The notes: generated by a model from the sequence alone, not told the origin. Shown: positions 1 through 6,465, counted from the first letter of the stretch. The stretch is 7,936 bases of DNA from JBEKOF01 sp050015895 (GCA_050015895.1 JBEKAN010000212.1:1-7936); one strand, 5' to 3'. Made by a program: numbers and translations.

Positions 1-825
1 GCGGGCGAGCAGCGAAAATGAGCCGCCCCCTCCAAACCCCATACCAATATCCCGAATCGGTTTCTGCCACGCTAATTCGTAGCGTCCGTTGGTGTCCGTC
101 ACGACTTCGTCGCGAGTGGCGAAAATCCCGTGCAGTGAGACTACGGCTCCGCCCACTGGCGCGCCGTCGGGGTCCCGCACCGTGCCTGTGATTTTGAAGA
201 CCGGCCCGACCACAACGGGGTCAACCAGAACCTCCGCTGCGTTGGTCCGGCCGGTCTCAATCAGAAGATTGGTCTGCCACGTGGTCCCGAACCGCCGTTG
301 CGGGTTGGCGGCAATGCGCCATCTATCGGGCAAGAGGCGCAGGCGGATCACACCATCCGCGCCGGTGAACGTGGAGACGACGGTCGGAAGCGATTGGCTG
401 GTGGCGGAAACCGGCACACCGGGCAGAGGTTTGCGGTCAGCGCGCGACAGCACGGTGAACACCGCCACCCCACCCTTCAAGGCCTGGACCACCACGCCCT
501 GTTTGGTTTCCCCGGGGGCAACCGTCACCGAAAGGTCTTCGGCCACCCAATCCGGGAGCGGGTCGCCGGGAAATACGGCGGTGATCACCGCCTTGCCGGG
601 GGTGATGTTCTCAATCCGAAACGAGCCGTCGGGGCCGCTTAGAACCGGCTCATGGATGTCGTTTGTGTCGCGCCACCAGCGGAGTTTCACGCCGGGCAAG
701 GGCTGGCTGGTGGCCGCGACAATGACTTTGCCTTCGATGGTTGCCGGCGCGCCGCCGTCCGCCGCGCGCGCGTGAGCCACCAAGCCAAGACCCAGAACCA
801 GAACCAGTTTCTGAAATCCTCTCAT
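1..825 (-). CDS. Exported protein with carboxypeptidase-regulatory-like repeats (N-terminal part, runs off the left edge)
   Basis: The frame is open for 275 codons from the ATG at 825 to the window edge with no stop, so the C-terminus is missing. The start is supported by GGGAGG four bases upstream and by a classical signal peptide: basic MRGFQK, a Leu/Val/Gly-rich core (residues 7-17) and a likely signal peptidase I site after AHARA (about residue 21). The mature part shows three beta-rich units at about 29-85, 119-175 and 209-256. Each has the pattern of the carboxypeptidase regulatory-like (transthyretin-like) fold: a G-x-V strand, then P-L-P-G-V or a similar turn, then a D-G-x-F/I-R or N-G-R-Y strand. 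Examples are residues 66-72 (PDGSFRI) and 245-251 (TNGRYEL). Such domains are common in secreted or outer-membrane proteins and usually act as structural or adhesive modules. A Gly-rich stretch (261-268) follows the third unit. No enzyme motif is visible, and the specific function is unknown. Confidence 0.85.
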   Translation of the reverse strand, partial: MRGFQKLVLVLGLGLVAHARAADGGAPATIEGKVIVAATSQPLPGVKLRWWRDTNDIHEPVLSGPDGSFRIENITPGKAVITAVFPGDPLPDWVAEDLSVTVAPGETKQGVVVQALKGGVAVFTVLSRADRKPLPGVPVSATSQSLPTVVSTFTGADGVIRLRLLPDRWRIAANPQRRFGTTWQTNLLIETGRTNAAEVLVDPVVVGPVFKITGTVRDPDGAPVGGAVVSLHGIFATRDEVVTDTNGRYELAWQKPIRDIGMGFGGGGSFSLLAR

Positions 826-956
826 AAGGCCTCCCGGCTTGAAAACGGAATTTGCCTGATCTTCTCTTTATATGACACCAAAGGCCAGTCTTTATTAGAC
901 GGAAAAGGAGGAAATGTTGTATCCACATTCGGGCGTTTGGTTTAAGCTGGCAGGCC
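826..956. promoter_or_regulatory. Divergent intergenic region between exported protein and exonuclease
   Basis: This is the most AT-rich stretch of the window and separates two divergent genes, so it should hold both promoters. On the minus strand TATAAA (867-872) matches the -10 consensus at five of six positions, but no good -35 box lies 16-18 bases upstream of it. On the plus strand ATGACA (872-877) matches the -35 consensus at five of six. The nearest -10-like hexamer, TATTAG (893-898), is only 15 bases away. These are weak candidates. No operator repeat was seen. Confidence 0.3.
830..835 (-). promoter_or_regulatory. Ribosome binding site of the exported-protein gene
   Basis: On the minus strand GGGAGG lies four bases before the ATG at 825. 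This near-consensus Shine-Dalgarno fixes the start of a gene whose far end is outside the window. Confidence 0.6.
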
Positions 957-1664
957 ATGAAAGGAACGCGGTGGGTGATTATTGACACGGAGACGGACGG
1001 GCTTACACAGCCCATCCACATTGTGGAACTGTGCGGACAGATGATGGACGGGTGGGAGCCGGCGGGCGAGCCGTTCCAGATGTTTCTGAACCACAATGTT
1101 CCAATCCCGCCGGCGACGGTGGCGATCCACGGCTACACGCGGGGGTTTCTGAGGAAAAACGGCAGGGAGCCGCGGGCGGTCCACGAGGCGTTTCGGGAGT
1201 TTGCGGGGGACTTGCCCTTGGTGGCCCACAATCTGAGCTTTGACTGGGATCGCTGCCTGGAGCCGGAGTGGGGCCGGCTGGGAATTCCTCCGGTCGGGCG
1301 GCGCGGCTTCTGCTGCCTGATGCTGGCCCGCCGACTCGCCCTGGAAACCCGCGGTTTCGGACTGGATGTGTTGAAACAGTGTTTTCGGATCGCGCCCTCG
1401 CGAAGTCATCACGCCAGGAACGATGTGCTGGCCGTGGTCGAGTTGTTCCAAAAAGTCTATCGCCCGCGGTTGGAGTCGGCGGGGTTCGACACGTTTGAAT
1501 CCGTGGCCGCTTTCGCCCGTCGCCGGCCGGTGAGAAAATGTCACGACATTATTCGAGGATGTTCCGGCGCCACGCGACAACCGCTCCATCCTCTCATGTC
1601 AGCGCTTTTGGTCCTTCCGGCAAGTCCATCTGAATCGGAGTCTCAATCCTGCCCCGGCCTCTGA
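957..1664 (+). CDS. DnaQ-family DEDDh 3'-5' exonuclease
   Basis: This 235-residue protein carries all three exonuclease motifs of the DEDDh superfamily, to which the DNA polymerase III epsilon subunit belongs. Exo I is IIDTETDGL, with metal ligands D10 and E12. Exo II is AHNLSFDWD, with D96. Exo III is HHARNDV, with catalytic H151 and D156. The VAIHGYT segment (55-61) is the usual DnaQ-family substrate-binding stretch. The enzyme should remove nucleotides from 3' ends of DNA or RNA using two metal ions. The protein is little more than the nuclease domain, with no polymerase or GIY-YIG nuclease fusion, so proofreading, repair or RNA trimming cannot be told apart. ATG 957 is the only ATG, GTG or TTG start in its frame near the domain, but it has a poor ribosome site; a strong GGAGG lies further up at 907-911. 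The last 40 or so residues look low in complexity and have less GC-biased third positions. The gene stands alone and converges on the downstream operon. Confidence 0.88.
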   Translation: MKGTRWVIIDTETDGLTQPIHIVELCGQMMDGWEPAGEPFQMFLNHNVPIPPATVAIHGYTRGFLRKNGREPRAVHEAFREFAGDLPLVAHNLSFDWDRCLEPEWGRLGIPPVGRRGFCCLMLARRLALETRGFGLDVLKQCFRIAPSRSHHARNDVLAVVELFQKVYRPRLESAGFDTFESVAAFARRRPVRKCHDIIRGCSGATRQPLHPLMSALLVLPASPSESESQSCPGL

Positions 1665-1687
1665 AGGGCAAGACGGGGATTAGGATT
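1645..1687. terminator. Imperfect inverted repeat at the convergent junction, possible bidirectional terminator
   Basis: AATCCT-G-CCCCG (1645-1656) pairs with CGGGG-ATT-AGGATT (1674-1687), giving stems of five and six base pairs separated by a small asymmetric bulge, with a 17-base loop. It covers the last codons of the exonuclease and most of the gap before the end of the oppositely transcribed synthase. That is where a two-way terminator would sit. Neither strand has a T-tract after the stem, so classical intrinsic termination is doubtful. Confidence 0.35.
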
Positions 1688-1712
1688 ATGAGGGGGGGAA
1701 AGGGGCGAAGGC

Positions 1713-2585
1713 TCAGGCATTGCCATAATTGGGGGCGGTGGCGCCGGAGAAGAGACGGTACCAGGTGCGGAGCACGAGCAGGATTTTCTGGCCCTTGGTC
1801 AAACGGGTGGGGGTGGGGCCGAAGACGTTGAAACGGCGGCGCTCGAGTTTTTTGAGCAGACGCCAGTAAACGGACCCCATCAACTCGGCGGCGGCCATGG
1901 AACGGCGGTCGGCGGCGGGAAGGGTTTGGCGGGCCAGGCCGTAGTATTTTTTGGCCTCGCGCGCCACCCCGGCGGCCAGTTGCTCGAAGCGAGGGGAGTA
2001 CTCCAGACGCAGGATTTCATCCTGGGAGACTTTACACCGGTCCAGTTCGGATTGCGGGAGATAGATTCGCCCGCGCCCGGCGTCGGTTCGGACATCGCGC
2101 AGGATGTTGGTCAGTTGCAGGGCCTTGCCCAGATAGACGGCGTAGTCGCGGCAGGCGGGTTCCTGGTAGCCGAAGATTTCCACGCTCAGAAGGCCGACGA
2201 CGGAGGCGACGCGGTAGCAGTAATGTTCCAGGGCCTGGAAGGTCTCATAACGCTTGATGACCAGATCCATCTCCACGCCGCGGATCAGGTCGTCAAAATA
2301 GCAGAAGGGCAGATGATAGCGGGAGATGACGGGCAGGAGTTCGCGCGCGACGGGAAAGTCGGGCGTCGTCCCCTGGCAGGCGAGGCGGACCTGCCCGCGC
2401 CAGGCGGCCAGGGCGGCGCGGCGCGCGGCCACAGGCTGCGATTCGTTGTCCGCGGCGTCGTCCACCTCGCGGCAAAAGGCGTAGAGGACGGACATGGCGT
2501 CGCGTTTGGGCCTGGGGAGCAGGACGAAGGCCATCGCCAGATTGGAGGCGCTTTTGCGGGTGATGGTTGCGCTGTGCTGGCTCAT
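1713..2585 (-). CDS. hpnD: Squalene/phytoene synthase family protein, probably presqualene diphosphate synthase HpnD
   Basis: This 290-residue all-helical head-to-head prenyl synthase has a length typical for the family. The first Asp-rich motif is REVDDAAD (39-46). The second lies at 157-177, with QLTNILRDV, D164 and D168, followed by GRGRIYLP. These bind the diphosphates through magnesium. GVEMDL (103-108) and YCYRVASVVG (122-131) are further family landmarks. The YCYRVAS...GLLSVEIFG stretch resembles HpnD, which joins two farnesyl diphosphates into presqualene diphosphate on the way to squalene and hopanoids. Bacterial phytoene synthase (CrtB) shares the same motifs and cannot be ruled out. 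No hpnC, hpnE, squalene-hopene cyclase or carotenoid gene is in the window to decide. The start codon overlaps the stop of the response regulator (ATGA at 2582-2585), so translation is probably coupled. It is the last gene of the operon; no strong ribosome site of its own is visible. Confidence 0.85.
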   Translation of the reverse strand: MSQHSATITRKSASNLAMAFVLLPRPKRDAMSVLYAFCREVDDAADNESQPVAARRAALAAWRGQVRLACQGTTPDFPVARELLPVISRYHLPFCYFDDLIRGVEMDLVIKRYETFQALEHYCYRVASVVGLLSVEIFGYQEPACRDYAVYLGKALQLTNILRDVRTDAGRGRIYLPQSELDRCKVSQDEILRLEYSPRFEQLAAGVAREAKKYYGLARQTLPAADRRSMAAAELMGSVYWRLLKKLERRRFNVFGPTPTRLTKGQKILLVLRTWYRLFSGATAPNYGNA

Positions 2586-4006
2586 GGCGCCCCGTCTTTG
2601 ACCGGCGGGGGCGGCTGCTCCTCGTCGGTGTCCAGGTTGATGTTGAGCCGCTGCATCCGATAGCGCAGGGCGTGGCGGCTGATTTTCAACTGCTCGGAGG
2701 TCTTGGAGATGTTGTAGCGGGTCTGCTCCAGGGCGCCTTGGATCAATTGGCGCTCGAAATCCGACATCAACTCATCGAGGGAGCGGGCACCGGCCAGGGT
2801 GGGGAGTTCGGCGCGGCGCAGACGGCCTTCGAGGTGGAAATCCGGGAGGCTGGCCGGCTCGACCTCCGGGCCGGTCTCCAGGATGACGGCGCGCTCGATG
2901 ACGTTGCGCAGTTCGCGCACGTTGCCGGGCCAGTGATGGCCGAGCAGTTTTTGGCGCGAGGCCGGGGCCAGGCCGCGAATATGTTTGTTCATGAAGCCGT
3001 TGTAGTGGCGCAAAAAATTCTCCGCCAGGATCACGATGTCCCCGCCGCGCTCGCGCAGGGGCGGGGGACGGAATTGGACGACGTTCAAACGGTGGAACAA
3101 GTCCTCGCGGAAATTGTTCTGGCGGATGGCTTCGATGATGTCCCGGTTGGTGGCGGCAATGAGGCGCACGTCCACATGCAGCTCCTCGTTGCCGCCGACG
3201 CGGGTGAAAGTGCCGTCCTCCAGGAAGCGGAGCAATTTGGCCTGGAGCGAGCGGCTCATGTCGCCGATTTCATCCAGGAAGATGGTGCCCTCGTTGGCCT
3301 CCTCGACGCGGCCGAGCTTGAGGCGGATGGCGCCGGTGAAGGCGCCTTTTTCATGGCCGAACAACTCGCTTTCGAGGAGGTTTTCGGGGATGGCGGCGCA
3401 ATTGATGCGGATGTAATTTTTTTGGCGGCGCAGGCTCAGGCTGTGGAGGGCGCCGGCGACCAGCTCCTTGCCGGTGCCGCTTTCGCCCAGGATGAGCACG
3501 GTGGCGTTGGTGGGGGCGACGCTTTGGATGAGCTGGCGCAGCTCGACCATTTTGGGCGACTCGCCGACGATCTGGTCAAGCTGGTAAACCTCCGCGGTGC
3601 GGGCGCGGAGGGTCAGGTTCTCGCGGATGAGGGCGTGGCGCTCGGCGCAGCGGGAGACGGCGTGGAGGAGTTCCTCGGGAGCGAAGGGCTTGGCCAGATA
3701 ATCAATGGCGCCGGCCTTGATGGCCTCGACCGCCAGTTTGGGAGTGGCGTAGGCGGTGATCATGAGGAAGGGGATGTGCGGCCAGCGCTTGCAGGCCTGG
3801 GCCAGGAACTCGTAGCCGCTCATCTTCCCCAGGCGGGCGTCGGTGATGACCATGAAGTACTCCTGTTTCTCCAGGCAGGCGAGGGCCTCCTCGGCCGACT
3901 CGACCAACTGCGCCTCGTAGTCCTCGCCCACGAGGATGGAGCGCAAAGAGACGCGCATGTTCTTTTCGTCGTCAACCACCAGAATGGGGGGCAGGCTCGG
4001 GCTCAT
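2582..4006 (-). CDS. Sigma-54-dependent response regulator, NtrC family
   Basis: This 474-residue regulator has the full three-domain layout. The receiver (about 7-120) has the acidic pair D12/D13, phosphoacceptor D56, T84 and K106. The AAA+ domain (about 144-375) has Walker A GESGTGKE (174-181), the sigma-54-contacting GAFTGA loop (221-226), Walker B TIFLDEIGD (241-249) and the FREDLFHRL region (299-307), which carries the conserved arginines. GNVREL (361-366) is sensor II. The C-terminus has a Fis-type helix-turn-helix at about 428-456 (NISKTSEQLKISRHALRYRM) and a short Pro-rich tail. Phosphorylation by its kinase should drive ATP-dependent opening of sigma-54 promoters. All catalytic residues are present, so it should be active. 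Its start overlaps the kinase stop by four bases (ATGA) and its stop overlaps the synthase start. Target genes are unknown; no convincing -24/-12 promoter was seen by eye in this window. Confidence 0.95.
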   Translation of the reverse strand: MSPSLPPILVVDDEKNMRVSLRSILVGEDYEAQLVESAEEALACLEKQEYFMVITDARLGKMSGYEFLAQACKRWPHIPFLMITAYATPKLAVEAIKAGAIDYLAKPFAPEELLHAVSRCAERHALIRENLTLRARTAEVYQLDQIVGESPKMVELRQLIQSVAPTNATVLILGESGTGKELVAGALHSLSLRRQKNYIRINCAAIPENLLESELFGHEKGAFTGAIRLKLGRVEEANEGTIFLDEIGDMSRSLQAKLLRFLEDGTFTRVGGNEELHVDVRLIAATNRDIIEAIRQNNFREDLFHRLNVVQFRPPPLRERGGDIVILAENFLRHYNGFMNKHIRGLAPASRQKLLGHHWPGNVRELRNVIERAVILETGPEVEPASLPDFHLEGRLRRAELPTLAGARSLDELMSDFERQLIQGALEQTRYNISKTSEQLKISRHALRYRMQRLNINLDTDEEQPPPPVKDGAP

Positions 4007-5373
4007 GTGCTAATCCTCATCAAAATACGGGCGGGGAATTCTAGGATGAAACGGGACCCCTTTCCAAGCTCCGATTGCACCCGGACCACGCCGCCGTACA
4101 TCTCGGTGTTGTGTTTGACGATGGCCAGCCCCAGGCCGGTGCCCTTGGCGCGGGTGGTGAAATAGGCGTCAAAAATCTTGTCCGCCTTGTCAGGCGGGAT
4201 GCCGGGGCCGTTGTCGGCGATGGAGATGATGATGGAATCCTTCTCGCCATAGCGGGTGGAGACTTCGACCTGGCCGCGGCCGTCGAGGGCCTCGCGGGCG
4301 TTTTGGAGCAGATTGACCAGGACGCTGGCCAGGTGCTGCTTTTGCATGAGCACGGCGGGAAGGTCCTCCGCGTAATAGCGCATGACGCGCACCTGGTATT
4401 TGGCGGCGGGGGGAAAGACTTGCTGGATGGCGTCGTCCAGTTCGGCGGCCAGATCCAGGCGCTCGACCCGACCCTCGGCCAGTTGGGAGTAGCCCATCAG
4501 CTCGGTGAGGATTTGGTCCGCCTTCCCCACCTCCTCGCGGATGATGTCCACCTGCTCCTCGACCGCGAACTGGCCCTCATTGACGGCGCGCTGGAGGCAG
4601 AAGGCGGCGTTGGTGATGATGCCCAGGGGGTTTTTCATGTTGTGGGCGATCTCCGCCGCCAGGCGCCCGGCGGTGCGAAGCCGCTCCTGGCGCACGGCCA
4701 ATTCGGTGGCTTCGCCGACGATGCGCCGGTGGCGCTCAAAGAGCACCTGGATGCCGTAGCAGCAGGCCGCCCAGATGATCAGCACAATGACGCGATCATT
4801 CCAGGTGCGGGTTTCCAAGCGGCCGACCCCGTTTTTCGCGTCTTCACCCGCGATCCACATTTTATCCAGTATCCCGCCAGCCAGGAAGCCGCCCAGGGCC
4901 AGAAGATTGAGGAGAATCTGAGGCAGGGCCAGCGGGATGGCCAGCGCGTTGTGGAGAACCAACACCAGGAAAAACCAGTATAGATTGCTGTCGAAACCAT
5001 CCGTGATGAATATCAGGCCCGACATCAAAACCACGTCCAGAAAACCCAGGCTGATATTGATCCACTGCGTCATCCGGAACGACATTTGCCGCACCCAGAT
5101 ATAAGCGGCGCCGCAGAGCAGGTTGGCGACCAGGTAGAACCAAAAGTAATGGTCAATCCAGTGATGCCCAATGTCCCGCGGCTTGCCCGGCACGTCCTGC
5201 CAGTCGCTGAGGAAAAAATAGTAGCCCAGGATGGCGATGATCAGCACCCGCAGCGGCAGGATCACATCTCTCTCCACCGCTTGAATGCGCGCCGCCCTCT
5301 GGCTGGGTTCGATCGGGGGGGCGACCAGCAGCCGAGCCAGTTTTCGGAAGGTCTCGTTGCTGCGGATGGCCAT
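4003..5373 (-). CDS. Membrane sensor histidine kinase, NtrB/NtrC-type partner
   Basis: This 456-residue kinase has an integral-membrane N-terminus. Hydrophobic segments at about 37-56, 75-93, 106-124, 131-149, 151-169 and 194-212 suggest six transmembrane helices with short loops, so there is no large periplasmic sensor and no recognisable PAS, GAF or HAMP domain. A charged helical linker (213-235) leads to the dimerisation/phosphoacceptor helix, with H-box EIAHNMKNPLG (H244). The ATPase domain has N-box NLLQNAREA (N354, N358), G1 box DNGPGIP (387-393), the F-box around IFDAYF (400-405) and G2 box GTGLGL (411-416). All residues needed for autophosphorylation are present. The signal is probably sensed within or at the membrane, but its nature is unknown. 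The start is 13 bases after the CoaC stop, without a clear Shine-Dalgarno. The end overlaps the response regulator ATG by four bases, marking that regulator as the cognate partner. Confidence 0.93.
   Translation of the reverse strand: MAIRSNETFRKLARLLVAPPIEPSQRAARIQAVERDVILPLRVLIIAILGYYFFLSDWQDVPGKPRDIGHHWIDHYFWFYLVANLLCGAAYIWVRQMSFRMTQWINISLGFLDVVLMSGLIFITDGFDSNLYWFFLVLVLHNALAIPLALPQILLNLLALGGFLAGGILDKMWIAGEDAKNGVGRLETRTWNDRVIVLIIWAACCYGIQVLFERHRRIVGEATELAVRQERLRTAGRLAAEIAHNMKNPLGIITNAAFCLQRAVNEGQFAVEEQVDIIREEVGKADQILTELMGYSQLAEGRVERLDLAAELDDAIQQVFPPAAKYQVRVMRYYAEDLPAVLMQKQHLASVLVNLLQNAREALDGRGQVEVSTRYGEKDSIIISIADNGPGIPPDKADKIFDAYFTTRAKGTGLGLAIVKHNTEMYGGVVRVQSELGKGSRFILEFPARILMRIST
4015..4018 (-). 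promoter_or_regulatory. Ribosome binding site of the response regulator
   Basis: GAGG on the minus strand lies eight bases before the regulator ATG (4006), inside the last codons of the kinase gene. It supports that start and re-initiation at the ATGA overlap. Confidence 0.5.
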
Positions 5374-5386
5374 GAGGGATTGGATG

Positions 5387-5926
5387 TTACCGCACCAGGC
5401 TTGCCGCCCGTTTGGCGATTTGCTCCACCGGCCACAGCCGGCCCAGGCCCTCGTATCCGCAGGACAACTCCCCCTTCTCCGGGCCGATGAATTCGACGCC
5501 GCGCCTTTTCAACGCGCTGACATTGCTCCGGGTCGCCGCATGCAGCCACATCTTCCCGTTCATGGCGGGCGCGATGAGCAGCCTGGCCTCCGGGTTGAGC
5601 GCCAGGGCGATGCAGCTCAGGGCGTCATCGGCCAGGCCGTGGGCCAGTTTGGCGATGGTGTTGGCGGTGGCCGGGGCGATGAGCAGCAAATCCGCGGCGT
5701 CGGCCAGTTGGATGTGAGTGGGCTTCCATCCCTCAAATTCGTCGTACAAATCGGTCACGACTGGATGGCGAGAGAGCGTCTTGAAGGGCAGCGCGGTGAT
5801 GAAGCGAAGCGCGTCGGCCGTCATCACCACCGTCACGTCGCACCCGGCCTTGACCAGCAGGCTGGTCACATCGGCCGCTTTGTAGGCGGCGATGGACCCG
5901 GTCACCCCGTGGATGATGCGCCTCAT
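5387..5926 (-). CDS. coaC: Phosphopantothenoylcysteine decarboxylase, stand-alone CoaC-type flavoprotein
   Basis: This 179-residue protein of the HFCD flavoprotein family matches the N-terminal CoaC half of bacterial Dfp/CoaBC. It starts with the nucleotide-binding strand-loop GVTGSIAAYKA (7-17). HIQLADAAD (71-79) carries the catalytic His (H71). PATANT (85-90) and PAMNGKMW (120-127) are the flavin and substrate signatures. SCGYEGLGR (155-163) supplies the conserved Cys (C156) that protonates the ene-thiolate intermediate. It should use FMN to convert 4'-phosphopantothenoyl-cysteine to 4'-phosphopantetheine in coenzyme A synthesis. The His, PxMNxxMW and Cys set argues for CoaC over UbiX-type prenyltransferases of the same fold. 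The protein ends where the CoaB ligase domain would begin in a fused enzyme: a TAA follows, and the kinase gene starts 13 bases later. CoaB must therefore be encoded elsewhere. It lies 18 bases after the ferritin stop, in the same operon; no clear ribosome site is visible. Confidence 0.9.
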   Translation of the reverse strand: MRRIIHGVTGSIAAYKAADVTSLLVKAGCDVTVVMTADALRFITALPFKTLSRHPVVTDLYDEFEGWKPTHIQLADAADLLLIAPATANTIAKLAHGLADDALSCIALALNPEARLLIAPAMNGKMWLHAATRSNVSALKRRGVEFIGPEKGELSCGYEGLGRLWPVEQIAKRAASLVR

Positions 5927-5944
5927 CTGGATTTATGGGAGCGT

Positions 5945-6448
5945 TTAGCTGTCCTCCGTGTCTCCGAATAGAATTTTGGACAGGTGCCGGTCCAGGCTGG
6001 AGAGACCGCCGGCGCAGGTGGCCTCGCGGGTTTTGACCAGGAGTTTCTCGGACCAGGCCTCCTCTTCGACCTGCTCGCTGATGAACCAGTGGAGCATGAC
6101 TTGGGCGGGATAATCCTTCTCCGCCAGCGCGGTTTCGTAGGTGGCGTGGATGCCGGCGGTGTTGGCCCGCTCCATGGCGAAAGCCGCCTGCGCCACCGCG
6201 GTGAGGTCCTTGAAAGACACGTTCGGGGCGGCCAGAGCGCCGAGGGCCGGGACCAAGCCGCGCTCGGCGAGATGCTTGAGAATTTTCCCGGCATGGCCCT
6301 GTTCCTCCACCGATTGTTTGTGGAAGAAATTGGCGAAACCGCTGAAATGATGAACCTCGGACCAGTAGGACATGGCCAGATAGGCCTGGGCGGCCTGCAG
6401 TTCCTGGTTGGCCTGTTTGTTGAGCGCGGCGATGAGTTTTGGGGGCAT
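5945..6448 (-). CDS. Bacterial non-heme ferritin
   Basis: This protein is 167 residues long from the ATG at 6448, the normal length for bacterial ferritin. The start MPPKLIAALNKQANQELQAA matches the usual ferritin N-terminus. The frame is open further up to an ATG at 6517, but the extra 23 residues look non-coding, and that ATG lies upstream of the proposed promoter. The ferroxidase ligands are all present (numbered from ATG 6448): E16 in NQELQ, E49 and H52 in VEEQGHAGK, E93 in AMERANT, and Q126 in ISEQVEEE. The spacing is almost identical to that of E. coli FtnA. There is no heme-ligating pattern of bacterioferritin to support that alternative. The protein should form a 24-subunit cage that oxidises and stores iron in the cytoplasm. 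It is the first gene of the five-gene operon and divergent from hemW. An AGGA lies about 12 bases before the start. Confidence 0.92.
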   Translation of the reverse strand: MPPKLIAALNKQANQELQAAQAYLAMSYWSEVHHFSGFANFFHKQSVEEQGHAGKILKHLAERGLVPALGALAAPNVSFKDLTAVAQAAFAMERANTAGIHATYETALAEKDYPAQVMLHWFISEQVEEEAWSEKLLVKTREATCAGGLSSLDRHLSKILFGDTEDS

Positions 6449-6465
6449 ATCAAGTATTTTTCCTG

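Noticed and set aside
89..775. A 228-codon plus-strand open frame at the left edge
   Set aside because: It is antisense to the exported protein, which has a signal peptide, ribosome site and repeated domains. The plus-strand product is Ser/Thr/Pro-rich and unrecognisable.
942..1589. A 215-codon minus-strand open frame over the exonuclease
   Set aside because: The exonuclease has all catalytic motifs. This frame has none and is His/Arg/Pro/Gln-rich.
1926..2663. A 245-codon plus-strand open frame over the synthase
   Set aside because: Shadow of the prenyl synthase; the Asp-rich motifs are on the minus strand.
2567..4165. A 532-codon plus-strand open frame antisense to the response regulator and the end of the kinase
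   Set aside because: The minus strand here encodes an intact NtrC-type regulator with every motif. The antisense product is Gly/Ala/Asp-rich with no recognisable domain, as expected from GC-rich codon structure.
4075..4983. A 302-codon plus-strand open frame antisense to the kinase
   Set aside because: Mirror of kinase codons; no motif, and the kinase boxes are intact on the other strand.
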